64,000 nucleotides of DNA, taken from NCBI RefSeq assembly GCF_027568575.1, contig NZ_JANUVP010000002.1. The stretch is one strand, 5' to 3'. A model generated the notes under the pieces. It searched no databases, was not told where the DNA came from, and saw only the letters and a list, made by a program, of their open reading frames with translations. The position numbers and the translations under genes are program-made. Positions 1-9,300 of this stretch are shown here, piece by piece; the first letter of the stretch is position 1; each line of letters opens with the position of its first letter. The stretch comes from Caldifermentibacillus hisashii. Lineage in GTDB: Bacteria; Bacillota; Bacilli; Bacillales; Caldibacillaceae.

Positions 1-82
1 TTCTCAGTCGCTGGCGCTCGGAGCTAGACAATAAAACTAATCCCAAGTTATTTACTTGTATTTTTATACTTTCTTATACTAT

Positions 83-113
83 AAAAAAGGGAAGAATTGT
101 CTTCCCTTTTTTT
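83..113 (+). terminator. Rho-independent terminator of the gene upstream of the window
   Basis: An A-rich run leads into GGGAAGA, a four-base loop and TCTTCCC, followed by seven T. It lies before ylyA. In Bacillus the gene at this place is ileS, so this is probably the ileS terminator, but that gene is outside the window. Confidence 0.85.
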
Positions 114-254
114 GCTTGTTTAAAAAGATTTTTACATTTCTACCTTGTATTTAATGAAATAGAAAATAGTTATAGCCGTCAGAAAGGAACAATCGGTAAT
201 AATAAACATACAATAACAATTAGAAATTGGATCACGGATGGGAGGGTACATTCC

Positions 255-545
255 TTGAGTCAATCGCTACATGATCTTTATAATGAAATTGTTGCAATGA
301 AAATTGATTTAGAAGAGCACCTTAACAATCATGAATTGTCACCTCAAGTAAAACAAATGGCCGAGGAAGAACTGTCAGATTTAATTGCGACAATAGAAAA
401 AATTGAAACCGGTCATTATGGCGTTTGTGAAGAAACAGGGCATCCAATCCCAGTTGAATTTTTAACTTTTCAACCAACCGTTCGTTCCTTAAGTGAAATG
501 AAAACATTACTGAAATATTTAAAAAAACCGGTTTTTCCCTTTTGA
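255..545 (+). CDS. ylyA: YlyA-like DksA/TraR-family RNA polymerase-binding protein
   Basis: Small protein of 96 residues starting at TTG after a GGGAGGG ribosome site at 240-246. The middle part (GHYGVCEETGHPIP) is the DksA/TraR signature, but only one of the four zinc-binding cysteines of classical DksA is present. The N-terminal half is acidic and helical, as in the DksA coiled coil. It sits just before lspA, the position of B. subtilis ylyA. That protein is reported to bind RNA polymerase and to adjust sigma-G forespore genes needed for germination. The same role is inferred here from position and motif, not shown. It ends with its own terminator hairpin. Confidence 0.8.
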   Translation: MSQSLHDLYNEIVAMKIDLEEHLNNHELSPQVKQMAEEELSDLIATIEKIETGHYGVCEETGHPIPVEFLTFQPTVRSLSEMKTLLKYLKKPVFPF

Positions 546-575
546 CAGGTATAACTATATGTCCTGTCTTTTTTG
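544..575 (+). terminator. Terminator after ylyA
   Basis: GACAGG at 544-549 pairs with CCTGTC at 563-568 and is followed by six T. The hairpin begins inside the ylyA stop codon, so transcription of ylyA and lspA is at least partly separated. Confidence 0.8.
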
Positions 576-642
576 TGTATAAACATTTTTATATCCAGTA
601 AATAAAAAAATTCCAACGGTAAATGCAAAAAATGTTCTTTTA

Positions 643-651
643 TGCTACAAT
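643..651 (+). promoter_or_regulatory. Extended -10 promoter candidate for lspA
   Basis: TGC directly before TACAAT (646-651) forms an extended -10 element about 37 bases before the lspA start. No good -35 box is seen, which extended -10 promoters can tolerate. It lies just after the ylyA terminator, where a new promoter is expected. Confidence 0.5.
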
Positions 652-687
652 GCAAAAAGAGTCTATCTAGAGTTTGGAGGGCGTGCA

Positions 688-1152
688 TTGCTGTATTATT
701 TGCTTTCAATCATCATTATCGGTTTCGATCAATTGACGAAATGGATGATCGTTAAATTTATGGATCTTGGTGAAAGTATCCCTGTTATCGAAAATTTATT
801 TTACATAACATCACACCGAAATCGTGGTGCCGCTTGGGGCATTTTACAAGGGCAGATGTGGTTCTTTTACCTCATCACCGTTATTGTAGTCATTTTTATC
901 ATTTATTATTTGCAAAAATATGCGAAAGGAAAACCGCTAAATAGTATCTCATTGGCCTTCATGTTAGGAGGAGCTGTTGGCAACTTCATTGACCGTTTGT
1001 TTCGCAAAGAAGTCGTTGATTTTATTGATGTAAAAATATTCGGTTATGACTTCCCAATTTTTAATATTGCTGACTCTTCTTTAACCATCGGGGTTATATT
1101 ATTAATAATTGTCATGTTTTTAGAAGAACGTAAAGAGAAAAAGGAGCAATAA
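688..1152 (+). CDS. lspA: Lipoprotein signal peptidase II
   Basis: Membrane aspartyl protease of 154 residues that removes signal peptides from prolipoproteins after diacylglyceryl modification. The two catalytic aspartates lie in GNFIDR (D102) and FNIADS (D129), the positions known for the B. subtilis enzyme. Four hydrophobic segments are visible (about 1-21, 57-75, 86-104, 129-146) and the C-terminus is basic and cytoplasmic. The TTG start is preceded by GGAGGGC. It is followed after one base by rluD, the standard Bacillus arrangement. Confidence 0.97.
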   Translation: MLYYLLSIIIIGFDQLTKWMIVKFMDLGESIPVIENLFYITSHRNRGAAWGILQGQMWFFYLITVIVVIFIIYYLQKYAKGKPLNSISLAFMLGGAVGNFIDRLFRKEVVDFIDVKIFGYDFPIFNIADSSLTIGVILLIIVMFLEERKEKKEQ

Positions 1153-1153
1153 T

Positions 1154-2065
1154 ATGGAAAAGATTTTGCACATTGTCCGTGAGGATCAAGCGGGTGAAAG
1201 AATTGATAAATTGATAACATCTCTTGAAGAAGATTGGTCCCGGACGCAAGTGCAGGAATGGATTAAAGATGGTGTTGTGTCGGTTAATGGTAATAAACCA
1301 AAAGCTAATTATAAATGCGAAACTGGCGATAAACTGGTCATCAATGTGCCGGATCCTGTTCCATTAAATGTTGAACCGGAAGAAATGAATTTAGATATTT
1401 ACTATGAAGATTCGGATGTTCTTGTTGTTAATAAACCGCGTGGAATGGTCGTTCATCCGGCACCGGGCCATGTAACCGGAACGCTTGTCAACGGGCTGCT
1501 TGCTCATTGTAAAGATTTGTCCGGTATTAATGGAGTGATGCGACCGGGAATTGTCCATCGCATTGATAAAGATACATCCGGTTTACTGATGGTTGCAAAA
1601 AATGATTTTGCACATGAGTGTTTAGTCGAACAACTCGTTGAGAAGTCGGTAACAAGGAAATATGAAGCGATAGTTCACGGCGTTATTCCGCATGATTACG
1701 GAACGGTGGACGCACCGATTGGACGGGATAAAAATGATCGACAAAAAATGGCAGTGGTCGATAATGGAAAACATGCCGTCACCCATTTCCGTGTGCTTGA
1801 ACGTTTTCAAGACTATACTCATATTGAATGTGAACTGGAAACAGGCAGAACCCATCAAATCCGGGTTCATATGAAATATATCGGTTATCCGCTCGCCGGT
1901 GACCCGAAATATGGACCGAGAAAAACTTTAGAAATTGATGGACAGGCACTCCATGCCGGGGTTCTTGGCTTTATTCATCCGAGAAAAAAGGAATATATGG
2001 AATTTCGTGCACCATTGCCCCAGGAATTTCTAGTGCTTTTAGAACAATTACGAATGAACTTGTAA
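1154..2065 (+). CDS. rluD: RluD-family 23S rRNA pseudouridine synthase (YlyB type)
   Basis: Protein of 303 residues with an N-terminal S4 RNA-binding domain (about 15-75) and a pseudouridine synthase domain holding the HRIDKDTSG motif, catalytic aspartate about D138. The late GRTHQIRVH motif is also intact. The family modifies uridines in helix 69 of 23S rRNA or nearby sites; the exact target here is not proven. The start follows the lspA stop almost directly, implying co-transcription. In Bacillus this gene is ylyB. Confidence 0.92.
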   Translation: MEKILHIVREDQAGERIDKLITSLEEDWSRTQVQEWIKDGVVSVNGNKPKANYKCETGDKLVINVPDPVPLNVEPEEMNLDIYYEDSDVLVVNKPRGMVVHPAPGHVTGTLVNGLLAHCKDLSGINGVMRPGIVHRIDKDTSGLLMVAKNDFAHECLVEQLVEKSVTRKYEAIVHGVIPHDYGTVDAPIGRDKNDRQKMAVVDNGKHAVTHFRVLERFQDYTHIECELETGRTHQIRVHMKYIGYPLAGDPKYGPRKTLEIDGQALHAGVLGFIHPRKKEYMEFRAPLPQEFLVLLEQLRMNL

Positions 2066-2131
2066 CGGGGAATTGATGCACTGGTCAGGTCATCACTTAA
2101 TGTTTTTAATAAATAATTATCTTTTTCGCCA

Positions 2132-2160
2132 TTGACAAAATCGGAAATTCATTTTATGAT
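2132..2160 (+). promoter_or_regulatory. Sigma-A promoter of the pyr operon
   Basis: A perfect TTGACA (2132-2137), a 17-base spacer and TATGAT (2155-2160). It lies between rluD and the pyrR leader and should start transcription near 2167, just before the PyrR-binding sequence. Confidence 0.9.
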
Positions 2161-2166
2161 CATAAC

Positions 2167-2280
2167 AGAACTGAATAGCACCTTTAAATCAGTCCAGAGA
2201 GTCTGAGAAGGGAACGGATTATTTTTTAAAAAAGAAACAGTTTATTCTCCTGCCCTCTTTGGCAGGAGTTTTTTATTGAA
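2167..2280 (+). promoter_or_regulatory. PyrR-responsive attenuator in the pyr operon leader
   Basis: The leader holds the conserved PyrR-binding element AGTCCAGAGAG (2191-2201) and then a terminator: CTCCTGCC (2247-2254), loop, GGCAGGAG (2261-2268) and six T. In Bacillus, PyrR with UMP or UTP binds the CCAGAGAG hairpin, blocks the antiterminator and so lets the terminator form when pyrimidines are plentiful. The antiterminator pairing was not worked out base by base. Confidence 0.92.
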
Positions 2281-2328
2281 ACGGAAATGGATCACGCGAA
2301 TGTTCCATAAACAATGGAGGGAAGCAGA

Positions 2329-2868
2329 TTGCAAAAAGCAATTGTTTTGGATGAGCAAGCAATCCGAAGAGCATTAACCCGGATCGCTCATGAAATCATT
2401 GAAAGAAATAAAGGGATTGAAGATGTTGTTCTTGTAGGAATTCGTACACGCGGCATATTCTTGGCAAGAAGGTTGGCTGAAAAAATTAACCAAATTGAAG
2501 GAAAAAATGTACCGGTTGGCGAATTGGATATTACTTTGTATCGGGATGATTTATCCATCAAAACAAAGGATAAAGAACCGGAAGTTTTAGGTTCGGATAT
2601 TCCGGTTGATATACATAATAAAACCGTTGTCTTAGTTGATGATGTCTTGTACACCGGAAGAACAGTCCGAGCAGGAATGGATGCCCTCATCGATTTCGGG
2701 AGACCCGGCCTGATTCAACTGGCCGTACTTGTTGATCGAGGTCATCGTGAACTGCCGATTCGCGCAGATTATGTTGGAAAAAACATACCGACAGCAAAAA
2801 CGGAGATGATTGTTGTTGATCTGGTGGAAGTTGATCATATCGACCAAGTGACAATCCATGACACATAA
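2329..2868 (+). CDS. pyrR: PyrR, pyr operon attenuation regulator and uracil phosphoribosyltransferase
   Basis: RNA-binding regulator that also converts uracil and PRPP to UMP. The PRPP-binding loop VVLVDDVLYTGRT spans about residues 100-112. The TTG at 2329 is chosen over the ATG at 2314 because GGAGG at 2316-2320 is then a well-spaced ribosome site, and the protein begins QKAIVLDEQAIRRAL as in Bacillus PyrR (179 residues against 181). It is the first gene of its own operon and should act on both attenuators. pyrP, which follows pyrR in B. subtilis, is absent here. Confidence 0.96.
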   Translation: MQKAIVLDEQAIRRALTRIAHEIIERNKGIEDVVLVGIRTRGIFLARRLAEKINQIEGKNVPVGELDITLYRDDLSIKTKDKEPEVLGSDIPVDIHNKTVVLVDDVLYTGRTVRAGMDALIDFGRPGLIQLAVLVDRGHRELPIRADYVGKNIPTAKTEMIVVDLVEVDHIDQVTIHDT

Positions 2869-2884
2869 AAAGATTGCCCTTTTA

Positions 2885-3010
2885 ACAGACAGTCCAGAGA
2901 GGCTGGAAAGGGGAAGGCTGAGTGTCAGTCGGAAGTAGAACCTGCTTCAGGCTGTGAATGCAACGCTACTCATTTACCTCTTTCCATATACTGGAAAGAG
3001 GTTTTTTTAT
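2885..3010 (+). promoter_or_regulatory. Second PyrR attenuator, between pyrR and pyrB
   Basis: AGTCCAGAGAGGCTGG at 2891-2906 is a near-ideal PyrR-binding loop. It is followed by a strong terminator: CCTCTTTCCA (2977-2986), five-base loop, TGGAAAGAGG (2992-3001) and seven T. This allows the biosynthetic genes to be shut off independently of pyrR. Confidence 0.93.
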
Positions 3011-3047
3011 ACTAAATGTTTCTTAATGAATCAAGGGGGGAGATTCA

Positions 3048-3983
3048 ATGAAAAGTTTATTAACGATGGATCAATTATCAACTGAAGAAATTCTGGCAAT
3101 TTTACACGAAGCTGATGAATTTTCAAAAGGGAAAACTTGGCAACCGGAAAATCAAACCTTTGTAGCGAATATGTTTTTTGAACCAAGTACCAGGACAAAA
3201 TGCAGTTTTGAAGTGGCTGAGCGAAAACTTGGGTTTCAAGTCATCCCGTTTGACGCAGGTTCATCAAGCGTGCTTAAAGGGGAAAGTTTGTATGATACGG
3301 TGAAAACATTGGAGGCCGTCGGTGTTTCTGCTGTCGTCATTCGCCATGAAAAAGAACGCTATTTTGATGAACTTAAAACGATTCATATCCCTATTATTAA
3401 TGGCGGTGATGGTTGCGGCCACCATCCGACCCAATCATTACTTGATCTGTTGACAATAAAACAAGAATTTGGTCGCTTGGACCAGTTACATGTGGCAATC
3501 ATCGGGGATATTCGCCATAGCAGGGTGGCCCGTTCGAATGCAGATGCATTAACAAGATTAGGGGCGAAAGTCAGTTTCTCCGGGCCGGTTGATTGGTTTG
3601 ATGAATCAATCATTAAACAAGGAACATACTTGTCTATCGATGAAGCCATCGAACAGGCTGATGTCGTGATGTTACTAAGAATCCAACATGAAAGGCATAA
3701 AATGATTTCTTCTCTGACGAAGGAGGAATATCATCAAACATTTGGACTTACCTTGGAAAGAGAAAAAAGGATGAAAAAGCATAGCATTATCCTCCATCCG
3801 GCACCGGTCAACCGCGATGTGGAAATAGCTTCTGAACTTGTTAAATGTAACAGATCACGGATTTTTAAACAAATGGAAAATGGCGTGTTTATCCGAATGA
3901 GTGTATTGAAACGGGCGATACAGCAACAAAATGAAGGGGAGAAAATATATGAAACTCATTATAAAAAACGGATTGCTAATTAA
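3048..3983 (+). CDS. pyrB: Aspartate carbamoyltransferase, catalytic subunit
   Basis: Joins carbamoyl phosphate and L-aspartate to give carbamoyl aspartate, the second step of UMP synthesis. The 311-residue protein has the carbamoyl-phosphate motif FEPSTRT (44-50), GESLYDT and HPTQ (126-129), and the late HPAPVNR loop. No regulatory pyrI gene is nearby, in line with the trimeric unregulated Bacillus enzyme. GGGGGGAG precedes the ATG. The 3' end overlaps pyrC by 35 bases. Confidence 0.97.
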   Translation: MKSLLTMDQLSTEEILAILHEADEFSKGKTWQPENQTFVANMFFEPSTRTKCSFEVAERKLGFQVIPFDAGSSSVLKGESLYDTVKTLEAVGVSAVVIRHEKERYFDELKTIHIPIINGGDGCGHHPTQSLLDLLTIKQEFGRLDQLHVAIIGDIRHSRVARSNADALTRLGAKVSFSGPVDWFDESIIKQGTYLSIDEAIEQADVVMLLRIQHERHKMISSLTKEEYHQTFGLTLEREKRMKKHSIILHPAPVNRDVEIASELVKCNRSRIFKQMENGVFIRMSVLKRAIQQQNEGEKIYETHYKKRIAN

Positions 3984-5241
3984 TGAAAATGGTTCATTGG
4001 AAAAGAAACATCTGTATATTGACAACGGACAAATTGTAAAAATTTCGGAACATCTTTCAGGGGAGGATCAAGCAGAAAAAGTAATCGATGCGAACGGATT
4101 ATTCGTGAGCCCGGGATTTATTGATGTCCATGTTCATCTGCGGGAACCGGGCGGGGAACATAAAGAAACGATAGAAACCGGTACAAAAGCTGCAGCAAAA
4201 GGCGGTTTCACAACGATATGTGCCATGCCGAATACCAACCCGGTTCCGGATTCAAAAGAACAGATTCAATGGTTAAAAAAACGAATCCAAGAGACAGGAA
4301 AAGTTCGCGTTCTTCCATACGGTTCGATCACAAAAGGACTGGCGGGCGACCAACTGAATCATTTTAAAGAATTGGCAGAAGCGGGTGCGTTTGCTTTTAC
4401 TGATGACGGGGTTGGCATTCAAACGGCAGAAAGAATGTATCAAGCGATGAGGGAGGCGGCAAAAGTAAATAAAGCCATTGTCGCCCATTGTGAAGATATG
4501 TCCCTTGTACAAGGTGGTGTCGTCCATGAAGGGAAAGTTGATAAACGGCTTGGTCTAAAAGGGATTACTTCCCTTGCCGAATCGGTTCAGATTGCCAGAG
4601 ATGTTTTGCTCGCTGAACAATCCGGCTGTCATTACCATGTTTGTCATATTAGTACGAAAGAATCTGTGAGAATTGTCCGCGACGCAAAAAGAGCAGGCAT
4701 TCATGTGACAGCGGAAGTCTCCCCCCATCACCTGTTATTATGTGAAGACGATATTCCGGGTAATGACACGAATTATAAAATGAATCCGCCGTTAAGAAGT
4801 CGGGCTGATCAGGAAGCACTTATTGAAGGCCTGCTTGACGGAACCATTGATCTAATTGCCACTGACCATGCGCCACATAGTGAGTCAGAAAAACGTCAAG
4901 GAATGGAAAAAGCGCCGTTTGGCATCGTCGGCTTGGAAACAGCTTTTCCCCTTCTCTATACAAATTTTGTTGAAAAAGGGGTGCTATCACTAAAACAGTT
5001 GGTTGATTTCTTAACAAAAAAACCGGCAGATATTTTCAACTTGCCATATGGAAAATTGGCGGAAGGAAATGTGGCTGACTTAGTTCTTATTGATTGGAAA
5101 CAAGAGGAGACGATTGATCCGGCTACTTTTGTATCGAAAGGAAAAAATACACCGTTTGCCGGTTGGACATGTAAAGGTTGGCCGCAAGCAACCATTGTTT
5201 CGGGCGAAGTTGTCTGGGAGAAGGAGCGTGTTCATCATTGA
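3949..5241 (+). CDS. pyrC: Dihydroorotase (class I)
   Basis: Zinc amidohydrolase closing carbamoyl aspartate to dihydroorotate, the third step of UMP synthesis. Metal ligands are seen in DVHVHLREPG (H61, H63), AHCED, CHIST and ATDHAPH. The ATG at 3949 is preferred over an in-frame ATG at 3931 because AAGGGGAG (3933-3940) then lies just upstream as ribosome site, giving 430 residues, close to Bacillus PyrC (428). It begins inside pyrB and overlaps carA by four bases. Confidence 0.96.
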   Translation: MKLIIKNGLLINENGSLEKKHLYIDNGQIVKISEHLSGEDQAEKVIDANGLFVSPGFIDVHVHLREPGGEHKETIETGTKAAAKGGFTTICAMPNTNPVPDSKEQIQWLKKRIQETGKVRVLPYGSITKGLAGDQLNHFKELAEAGAFAFTDDGVGIQTAERMYQAMREAAKVNKAIVAHCEDMSLVQGGVVHEGKVDKRLGLKGITSLAESVQIARDVLLAEQSGCHYHVCHISTKESVRIVRDAKRAGIHVTAEVSPHHLLLCEDDIPGNDTNYKMNPPLRSRADQEALIEGLLDGTIDLIATDHAPHSESEKRQGMEKAPFGIVGLETAFPLLYTNFVEKGVLSLKQLVDFLTKKPADIFNLPYGKLAEGNVADLVLIDWKQEETIDPATFVSKGKNTPFAGWTCKGWPQATIVSGEVVWEKERVHH

Positions 5242-6335
5242 AAAGACAATTAATTTTAGAAGACGGAACGATTTTTATTGGCGAGGCTTTTGGAGCAAAT
5301 AATGACTCAATCGGAGAAGTTGTTTTTCATACCGGCATGACCGGCTATCAAGAAATTATTACTGACCCTTCTTTTGCCGGACAAATTGTAACATTGACAT
5401 ATCCGTTAATCGGAAATTACGGGGTGAATCATGAAGATTTTGAAACATTTCAACCGGCAATTAAAGGATTGATTGTTAAAGAAGCGGCTGACTACCCATC
5501 AAATTTTCGCAGTCAAATGACCATTGACACTTATTGTAAAGCAAAAAATATCCCCGGTTTGCAAGGGATTGATACGCGTAAATTAACGAGGAAAATTCGT
5601 CAATTCGGTACATTACGCGGGATGTTATGCGGGATCGATGTAAACAAAGATGAAGTGATTGATCGACTGCAACACGAAAAGGCGGCAAACGACCTCGTAT
5701 CAACCGTCTCAACCAAGCAAATTTTTCCGAGTCCGGGCCGGGGCTATCGTGTCGTTTTAGTTGATTTTGGGATGAAACACGGAATACTCAGGGAATTAAC
5801 ACATCGAAATTGTCATGTCATTGTTGTTCCTCATAACACAACAAGTAAAGAGATACTGGCTTTTCATCCGGATGGTGTGATGTTATCGAACGGACCCGGG
5901 GACCCGAAAGATGTTCCGTATGCCGTCAAAATGGTTGAAGAATTACTCGGTCAAGTTCCGCTTTTCGGAATTTGTCTAGGTCATCAATTATTGGCTTTAG
6001 CAAATGGGGCTGATACGGAAAAACTGAAATTCGGTCATCGCGGAGCCAATCACCCGGTTAAAGATGTCAGAACCGGAAAAGTCATTTTAACGTCGCAAAA
6101 CCATGGCTATGCAGTGTCACTCGATTCTGTAAAAAATACGAATCTGGAAATTACTCATATTGCGATAAATGACGGAACAGTAGAAGGGTTGAAACATAAA
6201 AAATATCCGGCGTTTTCCGTTCAATATCATCCGGAAAGCGCCCCGGGTCCGGAAGATGCCAATGATTTATTCGATCAATTTATCGAATTGATTCAAAAAT
6301 GGGAGGAAGCGGGTCATGAAACGTACAGATATTAA
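5238..6335 (+). CDS. carA: Carbamoyl-phosphate synthase small subunit (glutamine amidotransferase), pyrimidine type
   Basis: Releases ammonia from glutamine and passes it to CarB. The class I amidotransferase triad is visible: the nucleophile in FGICLGHQ (C246), and His and Glu in QYHPES. The TTG at 5238 overlaps the pyrC stop (TTGA) and gives a protein starting KRQLILEDGT, matching Bacillus PyrAA in start and length (365 residues). Upstream in-frame codons run into pyrC and are rejected. Being inside the pyr operon marks it as the pyrimidine-controlled copy (pyrAA). Confidence 0.96.
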   Translation: MKRQLILEDGTIFIGEAFGANNDSIGEVVFHTGMTGYQEIITDPSFAGQIVTLTYPLIGNYGVNHEDFETFQPAIKGLIVKEAADYPSNFRSQMTIDTYCKAKNIPGLQGIDTRKLTRKIRQFGTLRGMLCGIDVNKDEVIDRLQHEKAANDLVSTVSTKQIFPSPGRGYRVVLVDFGMKHGILRELTHRNCHVIVVPHNTTSKEILAFHPDGVMLSNGPGDPKDVPYAVKMVEELLGQVPLFGICLGHQLLALANGADTEKLKFGHRGANHPVKDVRTGKVILTSQNHGYAVSLDSVKNTNLEITHIAINDGTVEGLKHKKYPAFSVQYHPESAPGPEDANDLFDQFIELIQKWEEAGHETYRY

Positions 6336-9300
6336 GTCGATTTTAGTCATCGGTTCCGGTCCGATTATTATTGGGCAGGCTGCTGAATTTGATTATGCGG
6401 GTACGCAAGCATGTTTAGCTTTAAAAGAAGAAGGATATCGGGTGATCCTTGTTAATTCCAATCCGGCAACGATCATGACCGATACAGAAATTGCCGATGT
6501 CGTTTATATGGAACCTTTAACCGCTGATTTTATCACGCGTATTATTCGAAAAGAACGACCGGATGCACTCCTTCCAACATTAGGCGGACAAACCGGCTTA
6601 AATTTAGCAGTTGAATTATCCAAATCCGGTATCCTCGAACAATATGATGTCGAAATTTTAGGGACAAAATTGTCTTCAATAGAAAAAGCAGAAGATCGGG
6701 AATTGTTTCGGGAATTAATGAATGAAATTGGTGAACCGGTACCGGAAAGCATGATTGTCCATAATTTGGATGAAGCCTATGCATTTGTTAAAGAAATCGG
6801 TTATCCGGTCATTGTCCGCCCGGCTTTCACATTAGGCGGCACAGGCGGAGGGATCTGTGAGAACGAAAATGATTTAATCGAGATTGTTTCAAACGGCTTA
6901 AAATTAAGTCCTGTTCATCAAGTTTTACTGGAAAGAAGTATTAAAGGTTTTAAAGAGATTGAATATGAAGTAATGCGTGACAGCAAAGACCAAGCGATTG
7001 TCGTTTGTAATATGGAAAACATCGACCCGGTCGGAATCCATACCGGTGACTCGATTGTTGTTGCACCGAGCCAAACGTTGTCGGACAGAGAATATCAATT
7101 ATTACGCAATGTTTCCTTGAAAATCATTCGTGCTCTGGAAATTGAAGGGGGTTGTAATGTACAAATTGCTCTGAACCCAAATAGTTTTCAGTATTACATC
7201 ATTGAAGTAAATCCGCGAGTTAGTAGGTCGTCTGCTCTCGCTTCGAAAGCAACCGGTTATCCGATCGCCAAAATTGCCAGTAAGATTGCGGTCGGCTTAA
7301 CATTGGATGAAATGATCAATCCGGTTACCGGGAAAACATATGCGATGTTTGAACCGGCACTGGATTATGTTGTAACGAAAATACCGCGGTTTCCGTTCGA
7401 TAAGTTCGAATCGGCAACAAGAACACTAGGTACCCAAATGAAGGCTACCGGAGAAGTTATGGCCATTGGACGGACGTTTGAAGAATCTTTACTTAAGGCG
7501 GTTCGTTCCTTGGAAGCGGGTGTTTACCATATAACAATCGATGCATTTGAAAAATTAACGAATGACTGTTTAGCAGAAAAGATTCGACAAGCGGATGATG
7601 AGCGGCTCTTTTATATTGGCGAGGCATTAAAACGGGGCATTCATATTGATGAGATACATGAATGGAGCGGGATTGACTTATTTTTCCTGCATAAGTTTAA
7701 GAAAATCATCGAATTAGAGCAAGAATTGAACGAAAATGTTTTCGATATTGAACGGTTAAGAAAAGCGAAGGAAAAAGGTTTTTCCGATAAAATCATCGCA
7801 AAACTTTGGAATATGCCGGAAATCGATGTATATCAATTGAGAAAAAAATATGGCATCATGCCGGTTTATAAAACGGTTGATACTTGTGCGGCCGAGTTTG
7901 AAGCAACCACGCCGTATTATTACGGGACATATGAAGAAGAAAATGAATCCGTAAAAACCGACCGGGAGAGCATCCTCGTTATCGGTTCAGGGCCGATTCG
8001 GATTGGTCAAGGGGTTGAATTTGATTATGCAACGGTTCATTCTGTATGGGCAATTAAAGAAGCCGGTTATGAAGCAATCATCATAAATAATAACCCGGAA
8101 ACCGTATCAACAGACTTTAGTATTTCCGATAAGCTTTATTTCGAACCGTTAACGATTGAAGATGTCATGCATGTTATTGAAGTGGAACAGCCAAAAGGAG
8201 TAGTTGTTCAATTTGGCGGGCAAACAGCGATTAATTTAGCAAATCAATTAGTCGAACATGGGGTAAACATATTAGGAACTCAATTGGAAGATGTCGATCG
8301 TGCGGAAAATCGGAAAAAATTTGAGGAAACTTTACAAATGAACAACATTCCCCAGCCAAAAGGAAGTACAGCATTAAGTATTGCTGAAGCAGTTGAAATT
8401 GCCGATGAGATTGGGTATCCGGTATTGGTTCGGCCGTCTTATGTACTTGGCGGAAGAGCGATGGAAATTGTTTATCATAAACAAGAGTTATTACATTATA
8501 TGGAAAATGCCGTCAATGTGAATCCGGATCAACCGGTTCTGATCGATCGCTATATTACCGGAAAAGAAATTGAAGTGGATGCCATTTCAGATGGAACGAA
8601 TGTCTTAATCCCGGGGATTATGGAACATATTGAACGTGCCGGTGTCCATTCAGGGGATTCAATCGCCGTTTATCCGTCACAAAATTTATCCGCTGCCGTA
8701 AAAGAAAAAATTGTTGATTATACTATGAAACTGGCACATTCCTTACATATTATCGGGCTTATTAATATCCAATTTGTGGTTAGCGGCGAAAATGTGTTTG
8801 TCATTGAAGTAAATCCGAGGTCAAGCCGGACAGTTCCATTTTTAAGTAAAATAACGAATATACCGATGGCCAAAATTGCCATGAAAGTCATTTTAGGAAA
8901 TACGTTAAAAAACTTACATCTGCCGACCGGGCTCATTCCGGAAAAAGAAGGGGTCTATGTAAAGGTACCTGTCTTTTCGTTTGCGAAACTAAAAAATGTC
9001 GATATTTCTTTAGGACCGGAAATGAAGTCTACCGGCGAAGTGATGGGGAAAGATTACACATTAGAAAAAGCACTTTATAAAGGTCTGGTCGCTTCAAGAA
9101 TGAACATGCATACGCACGGATCGGTCATATTAACAGTGGCGGATAAGGATAAGGAAGAAGCCGGTCTGTTGGCCAAAAGATTCCACCAAATCGGTTACCG
9201 GATCCTGGCAACAAAAGGAACGGCAATGTATTTAAAAACAAAAAACATTCCTGTAGAAGAAGTGGAAAAAGTAGAAAGCAGCGGCACAAATAATTTATTG

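Noticed and set aside
2167..2280. T-box or purine/SAM riboswitch before pyrR
   Set aside because: The CCAGAGAG element and context fit a PyrR attenuator; no T-box sequence or other riboswitch core was seen.
2314..2328. ATG at 2314 as the start of pyrR
   Set aside because: The GGAGG inside these codons is the likely ribosome site for TTG 2329, and the shorter protein matches the family N-terminus.
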